Source: Acetobacter ascendens (GTDB taxonomy: Bacteria > Pseudomonadota > Alphaproteobacteria > Acetobacterales > Acetobacteraceae). From it: 46,811 bases of DNA. Every line of letters begins with the position of its first letter. The stretch's first letter is position 1. Positions 7,760-16,740 of the stretch are shown one piece after another. The position numbers and the translations under genes are program-made. Location: NCBI RefSeq assembly GCF_001766235.1, contig NZ_CP015166.1, forward strand, positions 1 to 46,811, written 5' to 3'. The notes under the pieces were generated by a model, which saw nothing but the letters and a program-made list of their open reading frames with translations, made no database searches and was not told the origin of the DNA.

Positions 7760-8035
7760 TCACCGGTCCCGCAAATTTGCCTTCCTCCAAATTGGCAGGC
7801 CGATTTGCGCCACATCTGCCTGGGCCATTTGCCTCTCATGTGGCGCACTGAATGAGCGCACCAGAAGCAGGATTTCCAGCACCATAGCCATCAGCTCGTC
7901 CGGGATGCCCTCTGGCTCCTGTGAGCCGGTCGCGTCCGGTGCTGTGGGTGTGCCCGCAACCTTCTGGTCCAGGTCATGCAGAAGGTCGGTGACCAGCCTC
8001 ATATCCTGACCAAGGTCCACCAGTCTTTCCTGCAT
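7760..8035 (-). CDS. Hypothetical 91-residue protein next to a Tn3-type end
   Basis: The frame starts MQERLVDLGQDMRLVTDLLH and ends IGLPIWRKANLRDR. A heptad-like first third (LGQDMRLVTDLLHDLDQKV) suggests a coiled coil. A Pro/Ala linker and a helix rich in Leu and Met (DELMAMVLEILLLVRSF) follow. Its start is only 3 bases from the outer edge of a Tn3-type inverted repeat at 8039, so it is probably the surviving 3' part of a longer gene cut by that element. I do not recognise a family. Coding status is supported mainly by its clean length and composition. Confidence 0.4.
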   Translation of the reverse strand: MQERLVDLGQDMRLVTDLLHDLDQKVAGTPTAPDATGSQEPEGIPDELMAMVLEILLLVRSFSAPHERQMAQADVAQIGLPIWRKANLRDR

Positions 8036-8109
8036 GCTGGGGTCACGACACGAAAGTGTATTTTACGTACGCTTAGGGTGAACACCTACAGAACCGCCAG
8101 CATTGGGGT

Positions 8110-8469
8110 TCAAGCGACAAGCAGGGATGCAGGCACCCGAAGCGGTCGTAACGCGTCGACGTCAGGTTGTTCATCGACATTCCAGCGATAGTCCCCTGTC
8201 AGAGAGATATGCTCCCAACCGAGGGGTGCAATATGCCGCGCCAGGTCATCGGAAATGCCGAGCGTTACGATGGAAGACTGAAGATAGCGCGTATTCCATA
8301 GGATAACCGCTACCACCAGCAGGTTCAGACCTGACGCCCGATAGGCCTGATTTTCAAAACGCCGATCCCCTGTTCGCATCCGGCGCTCGCCCCGCCACAG
8401 GATGTCGAACGCTACCGATTTCGGCATAAGCACGTCTTTCACAGTAGGGACTCTGCGAGAGCGTTCCAT
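8110..8469 (-). pseudogene. C-terminal fragment of Tn3-family transposase
   Basis: Residues 33 onward (RTGDRRFENQAYRASGLNLL, then AVILWNTRYLQSS and LARHIAPLGWEHISLTGDYR) are the conserved C-terminus of a Tn3-family transposase. The first 32 residues (MERSRRVPTVKDVLMPKSVA...) come from the opposite end of the element, joined at the sequence GCATC. A near-identical fragment lies at 46262-46531. No catalytic residues remain, so this is a relic. Confidence 0.85.
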
Positions 8470-8512
8470 AGGTGTTCACCCCCAAGCGTACGCAACACGC
8501 ACTTTCGTGCGC

Positions 8513-8805
8513 CAGTCTGTCCACATCGGACAGGAAAAGGCTTTTCAACGTATGCCGAGGGATAGCGTTGTGATCGTGAGAGAGGGCTGGAACTCGATTT
8601 TTTACTAAGGTCACGGTCGATCTTTCAACCCTGCGGACCTATCTCCTCTTGAGGGGAAACCCAGAACTGGGTTATCTCTTACCCCTCGGAAGTAGCAGGC
8701 CCACCGGGTGTAGGTCACGGGGTGGGTTTGTTGGAAGGCTCGGTGTTGCTGCACCGGGCCTTCCCCGTTTCTGGGGCCATGATTGGCCGAAACTTCCCAG
8801 AAGGC
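8513..8805. other. Unassigned sequence between Tn3 remnants
   Basis: No convincing gene. Short frames on both strands lack start signals and known motifs. The segment begins exactly where the Tn3 right end breaks off (after CACTTTCGTG). Confidence 0.4.
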
Positions 8806-8984
8806 AACCCCAGCCGCTCCCCAAAGGGAGCGGTTACTAACTGTCCCCCTTTCTCCGTTTACCCTTACATGCAGCCAAAATCCGCAAAGGGAGCCAAGAT
8901 TCTGGCTCCCTTTCCCGCCTGCCCGTCCCTGGCGGCGGAGCCGCCCGCACTGAGGGTGCAATGGTGTATGAAGGGCCGAAATTA
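8806..8984 (+). repeat. Left arm of a long inverted repeat around the VbhA-like gene
   Basis: The outer part (CCGCTCCCCAAAGGGAGC, TTACTAA, CTCCGTTT) and inner part (CCGCACTGAGGGTGCAATGG, TGTATGAAGGGCC) recur in reverse orientation at 9361-9477. This arm carries about 60 extra bases in its middle (near 8872-8935). Confidence 0.75.
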
Positions 8985-8986
8985 GG

Positions 8987-9070
8987 TGGAACGGAAGCCC
9001 CGCAGAAGTGGAGCGGAAATCCCACAGAAATGGGGCGTCTTCTGGAACAGAAACCCCACAGAAATGGAAC
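8987..9070 (+). repeat. 22-bp direct repeats, candidate iterons or operator
   Basis: Three 22-bp units of the form TGGAaCgGAAaCCCcaCAGAA start at 8987, 9009 and 9043. A 12-base partial unit lies at 9031 and a final TGGAAC at 9065. They lie directly before the ribosome-binding site of the VbhA-like gene. Regular length and position suggest protein-binding sites. Confidence 0.6.
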
Positions 9071-9098
9071 ACTTCTGGCGCAGATTGGAGGAAAATTG

Positions 9099-9275
9099 AT
9101 GGAAGAGTGCGAACGCCGTCGACGGGCAGTCGAAGAAGCTAGGGCTTCCAATTTCCGGCAAGGCTATGTTCACGACGCCCTACTTGAGGACGCGAACGCC
9201 CGATTCATTCAAGGCCTGATCTCTCTTGAAGAGTTACGCGCTGATATGCGTGAGGCCATCGAAAATAGGCTCTAA
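9099..9275 (+). CDS. VbhA-like antitoxin, no Fic partner nearby
   Basis: A 58-residue protein starting MEECERRRRAVEEARASNFR with GGAGGAA at 9087. The pattern RRxAVEEARAS...NARFIQGLISLEELRADM matches the short VbhA antitoxin domain that inhibits Fic-domain AMP-transferases: an early helix, then a G-x-I-S-x-E-E helix start. No Fic gene follows; the next bases are the right arm of an inverted repeat. A longer in-frame reading from 8961 exists but runs through the direct repeats and is unlikely. Probably a solitary antitoxin. Confidence 0.65.
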   Translation: MEECERRRRAVEEARASNFRQGYVHDALLEDANARFIQGLISLEELRADMREAIENRL

Positions 9276-9360
9276 CTCCGTGTTGCCGTCACATTGCCGT
9301 AGGCTTGCCCCTGCATTGACCTCACTCTGACCTACGATCTGTCCACACTTTGACCTCACA

Positions 9361-9477
9361 TATTTCAGGCCCTTCATACACCATTGCACCCTCAGTGCGG
9401 CGGCTGCGCCGCCAAGATTGGGCAAACGGAGAAAAGGGCGCATTAGTAAGGGCTCCCTTTGGGGAGCGGTTGGGGTT
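9361..9477 (-). repeat. Right arm of the long inverted repeat
   Basis: Reverse complement of the outer and inner parts of 8806-8984. The repeat encloses the 22-bp repeats and the VbhA-like gene. Tn3-derived sequence resumes directly at its outer edge (about 9475). Confidence 0.75.
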
Positions 9478-9803
9478 CAACGTGACACCCATGACTATTT
9501 CACATGCTGACATCCCCCATATAGACGAGGCACAACGCATTATAATTTGTGGCATGTATCTCTTACGAAACAGTGCCAATATCTACACCCCAGTGACGCA
9601 TCCGGCGCTCGCCCCGCCACAGGATGTCGAACGCTACCGATTTCGGCATAAGCACGTCTTTCACAGTAGGGACTCTGCGAGAGCGTTCCATAGGTGTTCA
9701 CCCCAAGCGTACGCAACACGCACTTTCGTGTAGTCAGCCCTATCTGCCAGAGTCTTCCCCGGCCTGAACGGGGGCGCAGGGATCCAGACGATCTGCGGGC
9801 ACT

Positions 9804-9836
9804 ACGTGTTCACGAAACCGGATTTCGTGAACACGT
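9804..9836 (+). terminator. Strong hairpin followed by T-run
   Basis: Perfect 14-bp arms ACGTGTTCACGAAA and TTTCGTGAACACGT flank the loop CCGGA and run into TTTTT. It could be an intrinsic terminator insulating the restriction operon from upstream, or an operator. It lies about 180 bases before the half-HsdS gene. Confidence 0.5.
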
Positions 9837-10015
9837 TTTTCTGACATGTCAGCGAAAACGCAGACTGCGACCACGTTGGGAGAGCGGGGTGATGCCTGTC
9901 CGGCCGGGGCAGGACAGGGGCACGGCGCACAATCACAGCCGTAAAGTGCACCAATTGCGATGGTGCCAAAAAATAACAGGTTGACAGGGTTAGGTTCTCC
10001 GCGCAGGATGCAGCC

Positions 10016-10615
10016 ATGACCAAAGTCGTTCATGTTCAGAAAACATCGCTTTCTGCCCTTTGCGCCGTTTCCACAGGATGGTCGTTCAGAGGGCGGATCG
10101 ACCCGACCGATGGGGCAAAAACGGCTGTCGTGCAGATGCGCGACACCGCACCGTCTGGCGTGAACTGGGCGTCCTGCGTGCGCACCGAGGTGGCCGGGCG
10201 GCGTGAGCCGGACTGGCTGCGTCCGGGCGATATCCTCTTCCCTGCCCGTGGCAATGTGTCACTGGCGGTTCTGATCAATGAGAGCATCGGCAGCCTTCAG
10301 GCCGTCGCCGCGCCGCACTTTTTTGTGCTGCGCGTGTCGTGTCCAGGCGTGCTGCCCGCCTGGCTGGTCTGGTGGCTCAATCAGGATCCCGCACAGCGCT
10401 ATCTGGAGCAGCAGGCCCAGAGTTCCACCCTTGTGCGCAACATTGCCCGTCCAGCACTGGAGAGCGTGCCGGTAGCACTCCCACCCCTGTCCCGACAGGA
10501 ACAGATTGTGGAGCTGGCCTGCGCCATGCAGCGCGAGGAGGCACTTCTGCACCGCCTGCGCCAGACCAGCCAGCAGATCATGACCGGGCTTGCCAGAGAC
10601 CTTCTGGCGGGCTGA
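10016..10615 (+). CDS. Half-size HsdS-like DNA specificity protein
   Basis: At 199 residues this has one target recognition domain, where a normal HsdS has two in about 400. The final third, LPPLSRQEQIVELACAMQRE then RLRQTSQQIM, is the conserved spacer helix that follows a target recognition domain and docks with HsdM. AGGA precedes the ATG. It lies 38 bases upstream of hsdM, so it is probably co-transcribed. A half-subunit can in principle dimerise and give the complex a palindromic specificity, or compete with the full HsdS. Whether it does so here is unknown. Confidence 0.7.
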   Translation: MTKVVHVQKTSLSALCAVSTGWSFRGRIDPTDGAKTAVVQMRDTAPSGVNWASCVRTEVAGRREPDWLRPGDILFPARGNVSLAVLINESIGSLQAVAAPHFFVLRVSCPGVLPAWLVWWLNQDPAQRYLEQQAQSSTLVRNIARPALESVPVALPPLSRQEQIVELACAMQREEALLHRLRQTSQQIMTGLARDLLAG

Positions 10616-10653
10616 CCCATACCCGTGACGTTTTTGATACAGGATTTAAGTGC

Positions 10654-12180
10654 GTGAGCGAGCAGATTTCACAAGACACCATCAACAAGGCGCTGTGGAG
10701 CGCCTGCGATACCTTTCGTGGCACCGTCAGCCCTGACACGTATCGGGATTACGTGCTGACCATGCTGTTCCTGAAATACATCTCCGATGTGTGGCAGGAC
10801 CATTATGACAGCTACAAGAAGGAGTATGGTGACAATCCTGATCTGATCGAAGCCATGATGGCACAGGAACGCTTTGTTCTGCCCAAAGGCGCGGACTTCT
10901 ATACGCTCTATCAAGAGCGCAATGCCCCCGGCAATGGCGAGCGGATCGACAAGGCCCTGCACGCCATTGAAGAAGCCAACGGCACCAAACTGAAGGATGC
11001 GGGCAAGAGCGTCTTTCAGGACATCAGCTTCAATTCTGACAAGCTGGGCGATGAGAAGCAGAAGAACACCATTCTGCGGCATCTTCTGGAAGATTTTCAC
11101 AAGCCGGACCTGAACCTGCGCCCCTCGCGCGTTGGCAATCTGGACGTGATCGGCAATGGCTACGAGTTCCTGATCAAGAATTTTGCCGCCAGCGGCGGCC
11201 AGAAAGCGGGCGAGTTCTATACGCCGCCGGAAGTCAGTGAACTGCTGGCCCGTCTACTGGACCCGCAGCCGGGCGATAAGATCTGTGACCCGGCCTGTGG
11301 TTCGGCCTCCCTTCTCATGAAATGCGGCCAGCAGGTGACGCAGAACCACAACGGCAGCAGGGACTACGCCCTGTATGGGCAGGAAGCCATTGGCTCCACA
11401 TGGTCTTTTGCCAAGATGAACATGTTCCTGCATGGCGAGGACAACCATCGCATTGAATGGGGAGATACCATCCGCAGCCCCAAGCTTCTGGATGACAAGA
11501 ACCATCTGATGCGCTTTGACGTGGTGACCGCCAACCCGCCCTTCAGTCTCGATAAATGGGGCCATGAAGACGCAGCGGAAGACGTGCACCACCGCTTTGC
11601 CCGTGGTGTGCCGCCCAAGACCAAGGGCGACTACGCCTTTATCCTGCACATGATTGCCACACTGAAGGATCGCACAGGCCGCATGGGCGTGGTGGTGCCG
11701 CATGGCGTGCTGTTCCGGGGCAGTTCGGAAGGCAAAATCCGTCAGAAGCTGATCGAGGAAAACCTGCTGGATGCCGTGATCGGCCTACCGGAAAAGCTGT
11801 TCTTTGGCACGGGGATTCCAGCCGCCATCCTAATCTTCCGCAAGGACCGCAAGACGAAGGACGTGCTGTTCATTGACGCCAGCCGCGAGTTCAAGGCGGG
11901 CAAGAACCAGAACGTGCTGACCGAAGAGAACATCACAAAGATTGTGGACACCTACCGCGCCCGCAAGGACGTAGACAAATACGCCCATCTCGCCACGCCG
12001 GACGAGATCAAGGAGAACGACTACAACCTGAACATTCCGCGTTATGTCGATACATTTGAGGAAGAAGAGGAAATCGACCTGAACGCCGTGCGCAAGGAAC
12101 GGGCGGAGATCAAGGCGGAACTGGCTAAGCTGGAAGCTCAGATGGACGCTTATCTGAAGGAGCTGGGTTATGCTTCCTGA
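10654..12180 (+). CDS. hsdM: Type I restriction-modification DNA methyltransferase subunit
   Basis: A 508-residue adenine methyltransferase subunit with a GTG start, chosen because SEQISQDTINKALWSACDTF is the usual HsdM N-terminus and AGGA lies upstream. Residues 1-150 form the helical N-domain (RDYVLTMLFLKYISDVW). GEFYTPPEVSELL near 186 and CDPACGSASLL near 212 bind S-adenosylmethionine. NPPF near 293 is the catalytic motif. The C-terminal coiled segment EEEEEIDLNAVRKERAEIKA contacts HsdS. The end overlaps hsdS by 11 bases. It methylates the site chosen by HsdS and is required for HsdR restriction. Confidence 0.95.
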   Translation: MSEQISQDTINKALWSACDTFRGTVSPDTYRDYVLTMLFLKYISDVWQDHYDSYKKEYGDNPDLIEAMMAQERFVLPKGADFYTLYQERNAPGNGERIDKALHAIEEANGTKLKDAGKSVFQDISFNSDKLGDEKQKNTILRHLLEDFHKPDLNLRPSRVGNLDVIGNGYEFLIKNFAASGGQKAGEFYTPPEVSELLARLLDPQPGDKICDPACGSASLLMKCGQQVTQNHNGSRDYALYGQEAIGSTWSFAKMNMFLHGEDNHRIEWGDTIRSPKLLDDKNHLMRFDVVTANPPFSLDKWGHEDAAEDVHHRFARGVPPKTKGDYAFILHMIATLKDRTGRMGVVVPHGVLFRGSSEGKIRQKLIEENLLDAVIGLPEKLFFGTGIPAAILIFRKDRKTKDVLFIDASREFKAGKNQNVLTEENITKIVDTYRARKDVDKYAHLATPDEIKENDYNLNIPRYVDTFEEEEEIDLNAVRKERAEIKAELAKLEAQMDAYLKELGYAS

Positions 12181-13411
12181 GGGGTGGAAAGAAGAAAGAC
12201 TTGATGAACTTTTAAAAAACAAAACTATTACGGTTCACATTGATGGAAACCATGGAAGTTTTTATCCAAAAAAGGAAGAATTTGTCAGTTCCGGTGTACC
12301 TTACATATCTGCAAACTGCATTCAGAATGGTCGGATAGACTTTCAAAAATGTAAATTTCTTGCGCCGGAAAAAGCGGACAAATTGCAGAAGGGCATAGCT
12401 AAAGATGGGGATGTCTTATTCGCACATAATGCAACAGTTGGACCGGTTGCTCTTCTAAAAACAAGTGAGGAACGGGTCATATTGAGCACCACGCTCACTT
12501 TATATAGATGCGACCCAATAAAATTAAACAACTCGTTTCTATATCAATATATGTCCTCGACATATATTGACACTCAATATGAATCTATTATGAGGCAAAC
12601 TACGCGTAACCAAGTACCCATCACCGCTCAACGCGAGTTTGTATTCCTCCTCCCCCCTCTCCCCGAACAGAAGAAGATCGCAGCGATCCTCTCGACGTGG
12701 GATCGTGCGATTGAGGGGACGGAGAAGCTTCTGGCCAACAGTCAGCAGCAGAAAAAAGCCCTCATGCAGCAACTCCTCACAGGCAAAAAACGCCTGCCGG
12801 GATTCACGGGGGAGTGGAAAAAGCATCGGCTTTCTGATTTTTTCGTTCGCCTTATGCAGCGGAATACATCTGGGAATACAAACGTCGTTACAATTTCTGC
12901 CCAAGACGGATTGGTAAAGCAGGAAGAATATTTCAAAAAAACAGTCGCATCAGAAACGCTCGATGGGTATTTTCTCTTAGAAAATGGAGATTTCGCATAT
13001 AATAAAAGCTATTCTATTGGCTATCCTATGGGAGCAATAAAACGGCTCAACCGTTATGAAAAAGGTGTCGTTACGACACTGTATATTTGCTTTCGGTTAA
13101 AATCTCATCAATTCGCAAATGGAGATTTCTTCGAGTTTTATTTTGATTCCGGGCTTATGAACTATGGATTGACACAAATTGCGCATGAAGGGGGCCGTGC
13201 CCATGGTCTTCTCAACGTAAAACCTGCTGACTTTATGCATCTACAGGTTACCGTTCCCGCAGTAGATGAACAGGAAGCCATAGCTGCCGTTCTGACAAGG
13301 GCAAACGAAGAAATCACCGCCCTTGAATCCGACCTCGCACGCCTGCGTCAGGAGAAAAAAGCCCTGATGCAGCAGCTTCTGACCGGCAAGCGCCGCGTAA
13401 CGGTCGATTAA
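12170..13411 (+). CDS. hsdS: Type I restriction-modification specificity subunit
   Basis: A 413-residue protein with the classic two-domain plan. Target recognition domain 1 spans about 1-155, then a conserved helix (LPEQKKIAAILSTWDRAIEG, QQQKKALMQQLLTGKKRLPG). Domain 2 spans about 218-350, followed by a second conserved helix (RLRQEKKALMQQLLTGKRRV). The duplicated KKALMQQLLTGK element marks the internal repeat. Both recognition domains are visibly AT-rich while the helices and neighbouring genes are GC-rich, a sign of domain exchange. The half-size protein at 10016 could be an additional recognition module. The product sets the bipartite target sequence. Confidence 0.94.
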   Translation: MLPEGWKEERLDELLKNKTITVHIDGNHGSFYPKKEEFVSSGVPYISANCIQNGRIDFQKCKFLAPEKADKLQKGIAKDGDVLFAHNATVGPVALLKTSEERVILSTTLTLYRCDPIKLNNSFLYQYMSSTYIDTQYESIMRQTTRNQVPITAQREFVFLLPPLPEQKKIAAILSTWDRAIEGTEKLLANSQQQKKALMQQLLTGKKRLPGFTGEWKKHRLSDFFVRLMQRNTSGNTNVVTISAQDGLVKQEEYFKKTVASETLDGYFLLENGDFAYNKSYSIGYPMGAIKRLNRYEKGVVTTLYICFRLKSHQFANGDFFEFYFDSGLMNYGLTQIAHEGGRAHGLLNVKPADFMHLQVTVPAVDEQEAIAAVLTRANEEITALESDLARLRQEKKALMQQLLTGKRRVTVD

Positions 13412-13441
13412 ATCATTTCAGTCCACAGGATATTTGACAGT

Positions 13442-16400
13442 ATGGCTCCCACCCCGAAATTTCAGGAAGAATACAGTGCCAAGCTTCCGGCACTGGCGCT
13501 GCTCAGCACTCTCGGCTGGCGGTTTCTGCCTCCATCCGAGGCGCTGGCTTTGCGGGGCGGCAAGCAGAGTGCCGTGGTGCTGGACACAATCCTGCGGGCA
13601 GAATTGAAAAAGCGGCGCTTTACGTTTGAAGGGCAGGAGCACAGTCTGTCTGATCAGGCCATTGATGCGCTGGTGTCACACGTCACGCATCCGGATTTCG
13701 TGTCCGGCCTGCGCGACGCCAATGACAAAATGACCACGCATCTGCTGTTCGGCATCGTTGCACATGAACGCATCAATGGACACAAGGCCAGACCCACCAT
13801 TCCGCTCATCGACTGGCAGAACTCGGACAACAACAGCTTTACCTTCACCGAGGAATACAGCGTTCTGCGCACGGATCTGACACAGACCCGCAGGCCGGAC
13901 ATCGTGTGCTTCGTCAACGGGATTCCGCTGGCCGTGATCGAGGCCAAGCGCCCCGATGGTCAGCCGGGCAAAGGCCCAACGGTGGACGCTGGCATTTCCC
14001 AGAGTATTCGCAACCAAAACAAGGACGAAATTCCGCAGCTTTTTGCCTACAGCCAGCTTCTGCTGTCCATCACCGGGCATGACGGGCGCTATGGCACCTG
14101 CGGCACACCCAAAAAATTCTGGGCAAGCTGGAAGGAAGAGGACATTCCCGAAAGCCGGATGGAGACGCTCAAGAACACGCCGCTTTCGGGTGCGCAAAAA
14201 GACGCGCTGTTTGCCGATCGAAAGCCCCCGGCCCGGATATGGTTCGAGGACTGGGCCTCCCGCCCGCTTGCCGTCACGGATCAGGACCGCCTGCTGATCG
14301 GCCTGCTCTCGCCCCAGCGCCTGCTGGAAATGACCCGATACTTCACGCTGGTCGACCGCAAGGCGGGCAAGATCGTCGCCCGCTATCAGCAGGTCTTTGG
14401 CATCAAGCGTTTGCTGGAACGCATCAAGTCCCGCCGCAGCGATGGCGGGCGTGAGGGCGGCGTGGTCTGGCACACTACGGGGTCTGGCAAGTCCTTCACC
14501 ATGGTGTTCCTCAGCCGCGCCCTCATTCTGGATGACGACCTCAAGCAATGCCGCATCATTGTCGTGACAGATCGCAAGGATCTGGAACGCCAGCTCAGCA
14601 CCACCTTCTCCACGGGGGGCGAACTGGCGGACAAGAAGGACAAGGAAGAGGCGCTGGCCACCTCAGGCCGCCGTCTGGCGCAGCAGATCGGGCACGGGCA
14701 GGAACGCATCATCTTCTCGCTCATCAACAAGTTCCACACCGCCACCGCTCTGCCCGAATGCCATAATGACAGTGCGGACATCATCGTGCTGGTGGATGAA
14801 GGCCATCGCAGTCAGGGCGGTGAGAACCATGCCCGCATGAAGCACGCCCTGCCCAACGCCGCCTTCATCGCCTTTACCGGCACACCGCTGCTCAAAGGGA
14901 GTGAGACCACCAACCGTTTTGGCAGGATCATCCACTCCTACACCATGCAGCAGGCTGTCTCGGACGGGACCGTGACGCCCCTGCTTTATGAGGAACGCAA
15001 ACCCGATCTGGATGTGAATGACCGCGCCATTGATGCCTGGTTTGAACGCATCACGCAGGGGCTGACGGAAGAGCAGGTCACGGACCTCAAGAAGCGTTTT
15101 GCCCGCGCCAATCAGGTTTACAAGGCGGATGACCGCATCCGGCTGATTGCCATGGATCTGGCCACACATTTTGACAACAATATCGACAAGGACCTCAAGG
15201 GCATGCTGGCCTGTGACAGCAAGCTCTCCGCCATCCGCTATAAACGATATCTGGACGAGGTTGGTCTGTTCGAGAGCGCCATCGTCATGAGCCCGCCCGA
15301 TACGCGCGAAGGCCATACGGAAGTGGATGAGCGCAAGCAGCCCGAAATTCAGGACTGGTGGAAGGAGAATGTCGGCAGTCAGAGCGAGGAAGATTATACA
15401 CGTAATGTGATTGAGCGCTTTGAGAACGATCCCAATCTCAAGCTGATCATCGTGGTCGACAAGCTGCTGACCGGCTTTGACGAACCAAAGAACGCGGTGC
15501 TGTATATCGACAAGCCGCTGAAGCAGCACAATCTGCTTCAGGCCATTGCCCGCGTGAACCGCTTGCATGACCAGAAGAAGCATGGCCTGCTAATTGATTA
15601 TCGCGGCATTCTGGCAGAACTGGATACCACGCTTGCCCGCTATGACGAGCTGGCGGCCGAAAATGTCGGCGGGTATGACCCGAAGGACATTGCTGGCCTC
15701 TATAGCCAGATGAGCACGGAATACCGCGAACTCCCGGCCTTGTACAAAGCGCTCTGGGCTATTTTTGACGGCGTGAAGAACAGGAGTGACCTCCAGCAGC
15801 TGCGTGCCGTGCTCATGCCCCGCATGGTGGAGGAACACGGCCAGATGGTGGACGTGAACCTCAAGCGTCGGGATGATTTCTATGAGGCGCTGACGAAGTT
15901 TGCCGCCTGCCTGAAAGTGGCGTTGCAATCCGTGGCGTTCTTTGAAGACACCAGCTTTACGGAACAGGACCGCGCCACCTACAAGGAGACGCTGAAGCAA
16001 CTGACCAGCCTGCGGCAGATGGTCATGCAGGATACCGGTGAAACCGTGGACTTCGACCAATATGCCGAGCAGGTCAAAAAGCTTCTGGACCGGCATGTGG
16101 CAGGCGTGAAGGTTCATGAGTCTGGCGGCCTGTATGCGGTCGGCAAGATGGGGCAGAAGCCGGAAGACAACGAACCGGAAACCTGGAGCGAGGAGAAAAC
16201 CCGCAACGAGACGGATCTGATCCGCACCCGTGTGACGAAGATGATCGACCACGAGATGCAGGATGATCCGTATGCGAAGGAAGCCTTCTCGGCCCTGCTG
16301 CGCAGGGTGATCGAGGAGGCGGAGAGTCTGTTTGACCATCCGCTCAAGCAGTTCATGCTGTTCCAGGAGTTTGAGGAACAGGTGGCCAACCGCAAGCTAG

Positions 16401-16738
16401 ACAATATCCCGTCTGTTTTTGACGGGCACCGGCATGCACAGGCCTATTATGGCGTGTTCCTCAAAACACTTGCTGCTATCTTCAACCATAAGCAGACGGA
16501 TGAGGAAAACCAGCGCTGGATTGATCTGGCATTCCAGATTAACCAAATCGTGGACAAGGCCGTGCGGGAGAACTCGCTCAGCCGCCCGGATATGGAAAAA
16601 GCGGTCAAGAAAGAACTGCTGCCACTCCTGTTCAGCACGGGCCAGAAAGCGGGCTTTAGTGTGGACAAGGCGCAGGAGATCATCGAGCAGGTCATCCAGA
16701 TCATGCGGGCTGGTCCTGCTGATACCCTGCGCGGCTGA
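13442..16738 (+). CDS. hsdR: Type I restriction endonuclease/translocase subunit
   Basis: A 1,098-residue HsdR. The nuclease core RRPDIVCFVNG...AVIEAKRP lies near residues 150-171 (PD-(D/E)xK). Walker A TTGSGKS is near 345, the DEGH box LVDEGHRSQGG near 451, AFTGTPL near 478 and the helicase motif VI block QAIARVNRLHDQKKHG near 700. A long helical C-terminus follows. It translocates DNA and cuts when unmodified sites are bound. It starts 30 bases after hsdS, completing the operon. Length and all core motifs are intact. Confidence 0.95.
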   Translation: MAPTPKFQEEYSAKLPALALLSTLGWRFLPPSEALALRGGKQSAVVLDTILRAELKKRRFTFEGQEHSLSDQAIDALVSHVTHPDFVSGLRDANDKMTTHLLFGIVAHERINGHKARPTIPLIDWQNSDNNSFTFTEEYSVLRTDLTQTRRPDIVCFVNGIPLAVIEAKRPDGQPGKGPTVDAGISQSIRNQNKDEIPQLFAYSQLLLSITGHDGRYGTCGTPKKFWASWKEEDIPESRMETLKNTPLSGAQKDALFADRKPPARIWFEDWASRPLAVTDQDRLLIGLLSPQRLLEMTRYFTLVDRKAGKIVARYQQVFGIKRLLERIKSRRSDGGREGGVVWHTTGSGKSFTMVFLSRALILDDDLKQCRIIVVTDRKDLERQLSTTFSTGGELADKKDKEEALATSGRRLAQQIGHGQERIIFSLINKFHTATALPECHNDSADIIVLVDEGHRSQGGENHARMKHALPNAAFIAFTGTPLLKGSETTNRFGRIIHSYTMQQAVSDGTVTPLLYEERKPDLDVNDRAIDAWFERITQGLTEEQVTDLKKRFARANQVYKADDRIRLIAMDLATHFDNNIDKDLKGMLACDSKLSAIRYKRYLDEVGLFESAIVMSPPDTREGHTEVDERKQPEIQDWWKENVGSQSEEDYTRNVIERFENDPNLKLIIVVDKLLTGFDEPKNAVLYIDKPLKQHNLLQAIARVNRLHDQKKHGLLIDYRGILAELDTTLARYDELAAENVGGYDPKDIAGLYSQMSTEYRELPALYKALWAIFDGVKNRSDLQQLRAVLMPRMVEEHGQMVDVNLKRRDDFYEALTKFAACLKVALQSVAFFEDTSFTEQDRATYKETLKQLTSLRQMVMQDTGETVDFDQYAEQVKKLLDRHVAGVKVHESGGLYAVGKMGQKPEDNEPETWSEEKTRNETDLIRTRVTKMIDHEMQDDPYAKEAFSALLRRVIEEAESLFDHPLKQFMLFQEFEEQVANRKLDNIPSVFDGHRHAQAYYGVFLKTLAAIFNHKQTDEENQRWIDLAFQINQIVDKAVRENSLSRPDMEKAVKKELLPLLFSTGQKAGFSVDKAQEIIEQVIQIMRAGPADTLRG

Positions 16739-16740
16739 GC

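Larger units (their letters stand above)
8039..9740. mobile_element. Composite of Tn3-family remnants bounded by two 38-bp ends
   Basis: The left end 8039-8076 (GGGGTCACGACACGAAAGTG...) and the right end 9703-9740 (reverse complement GGGCTGACTACACGAAAGTG...) are a 38-bp pair matching at about 30 positions, the same pair as at 46191 and 46802. Inside are a 3' fragment of a Tn3 transposase (8110 to about 8380), an extra right-end segment that breaks off at about 8512, a unique segment with a VbhA-like gene, and the right part again from about 9475. The five bases outside (ATGCT and TATCT) do not match, so the unit is rearranged rather than a clean insertion. Confidence 0.75.

Noticed and set aside
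8611..9072. 153-codon minus-strand frame through the left inverted-repeat arm
   Set aside because: It crosses inverted and direct repeats and reads as Pro/Arg-rich noise; the VbhA-like gene lies on the other strand.
10339..10653. Long in-frame extension of hsdM into the half-HsdS gene
   Set aside because: The extension is Pro/Ala/Arg-rich out-of-frame reading of the specificity gene. The GTG at 10654 starts the conserved HsdM sequence.
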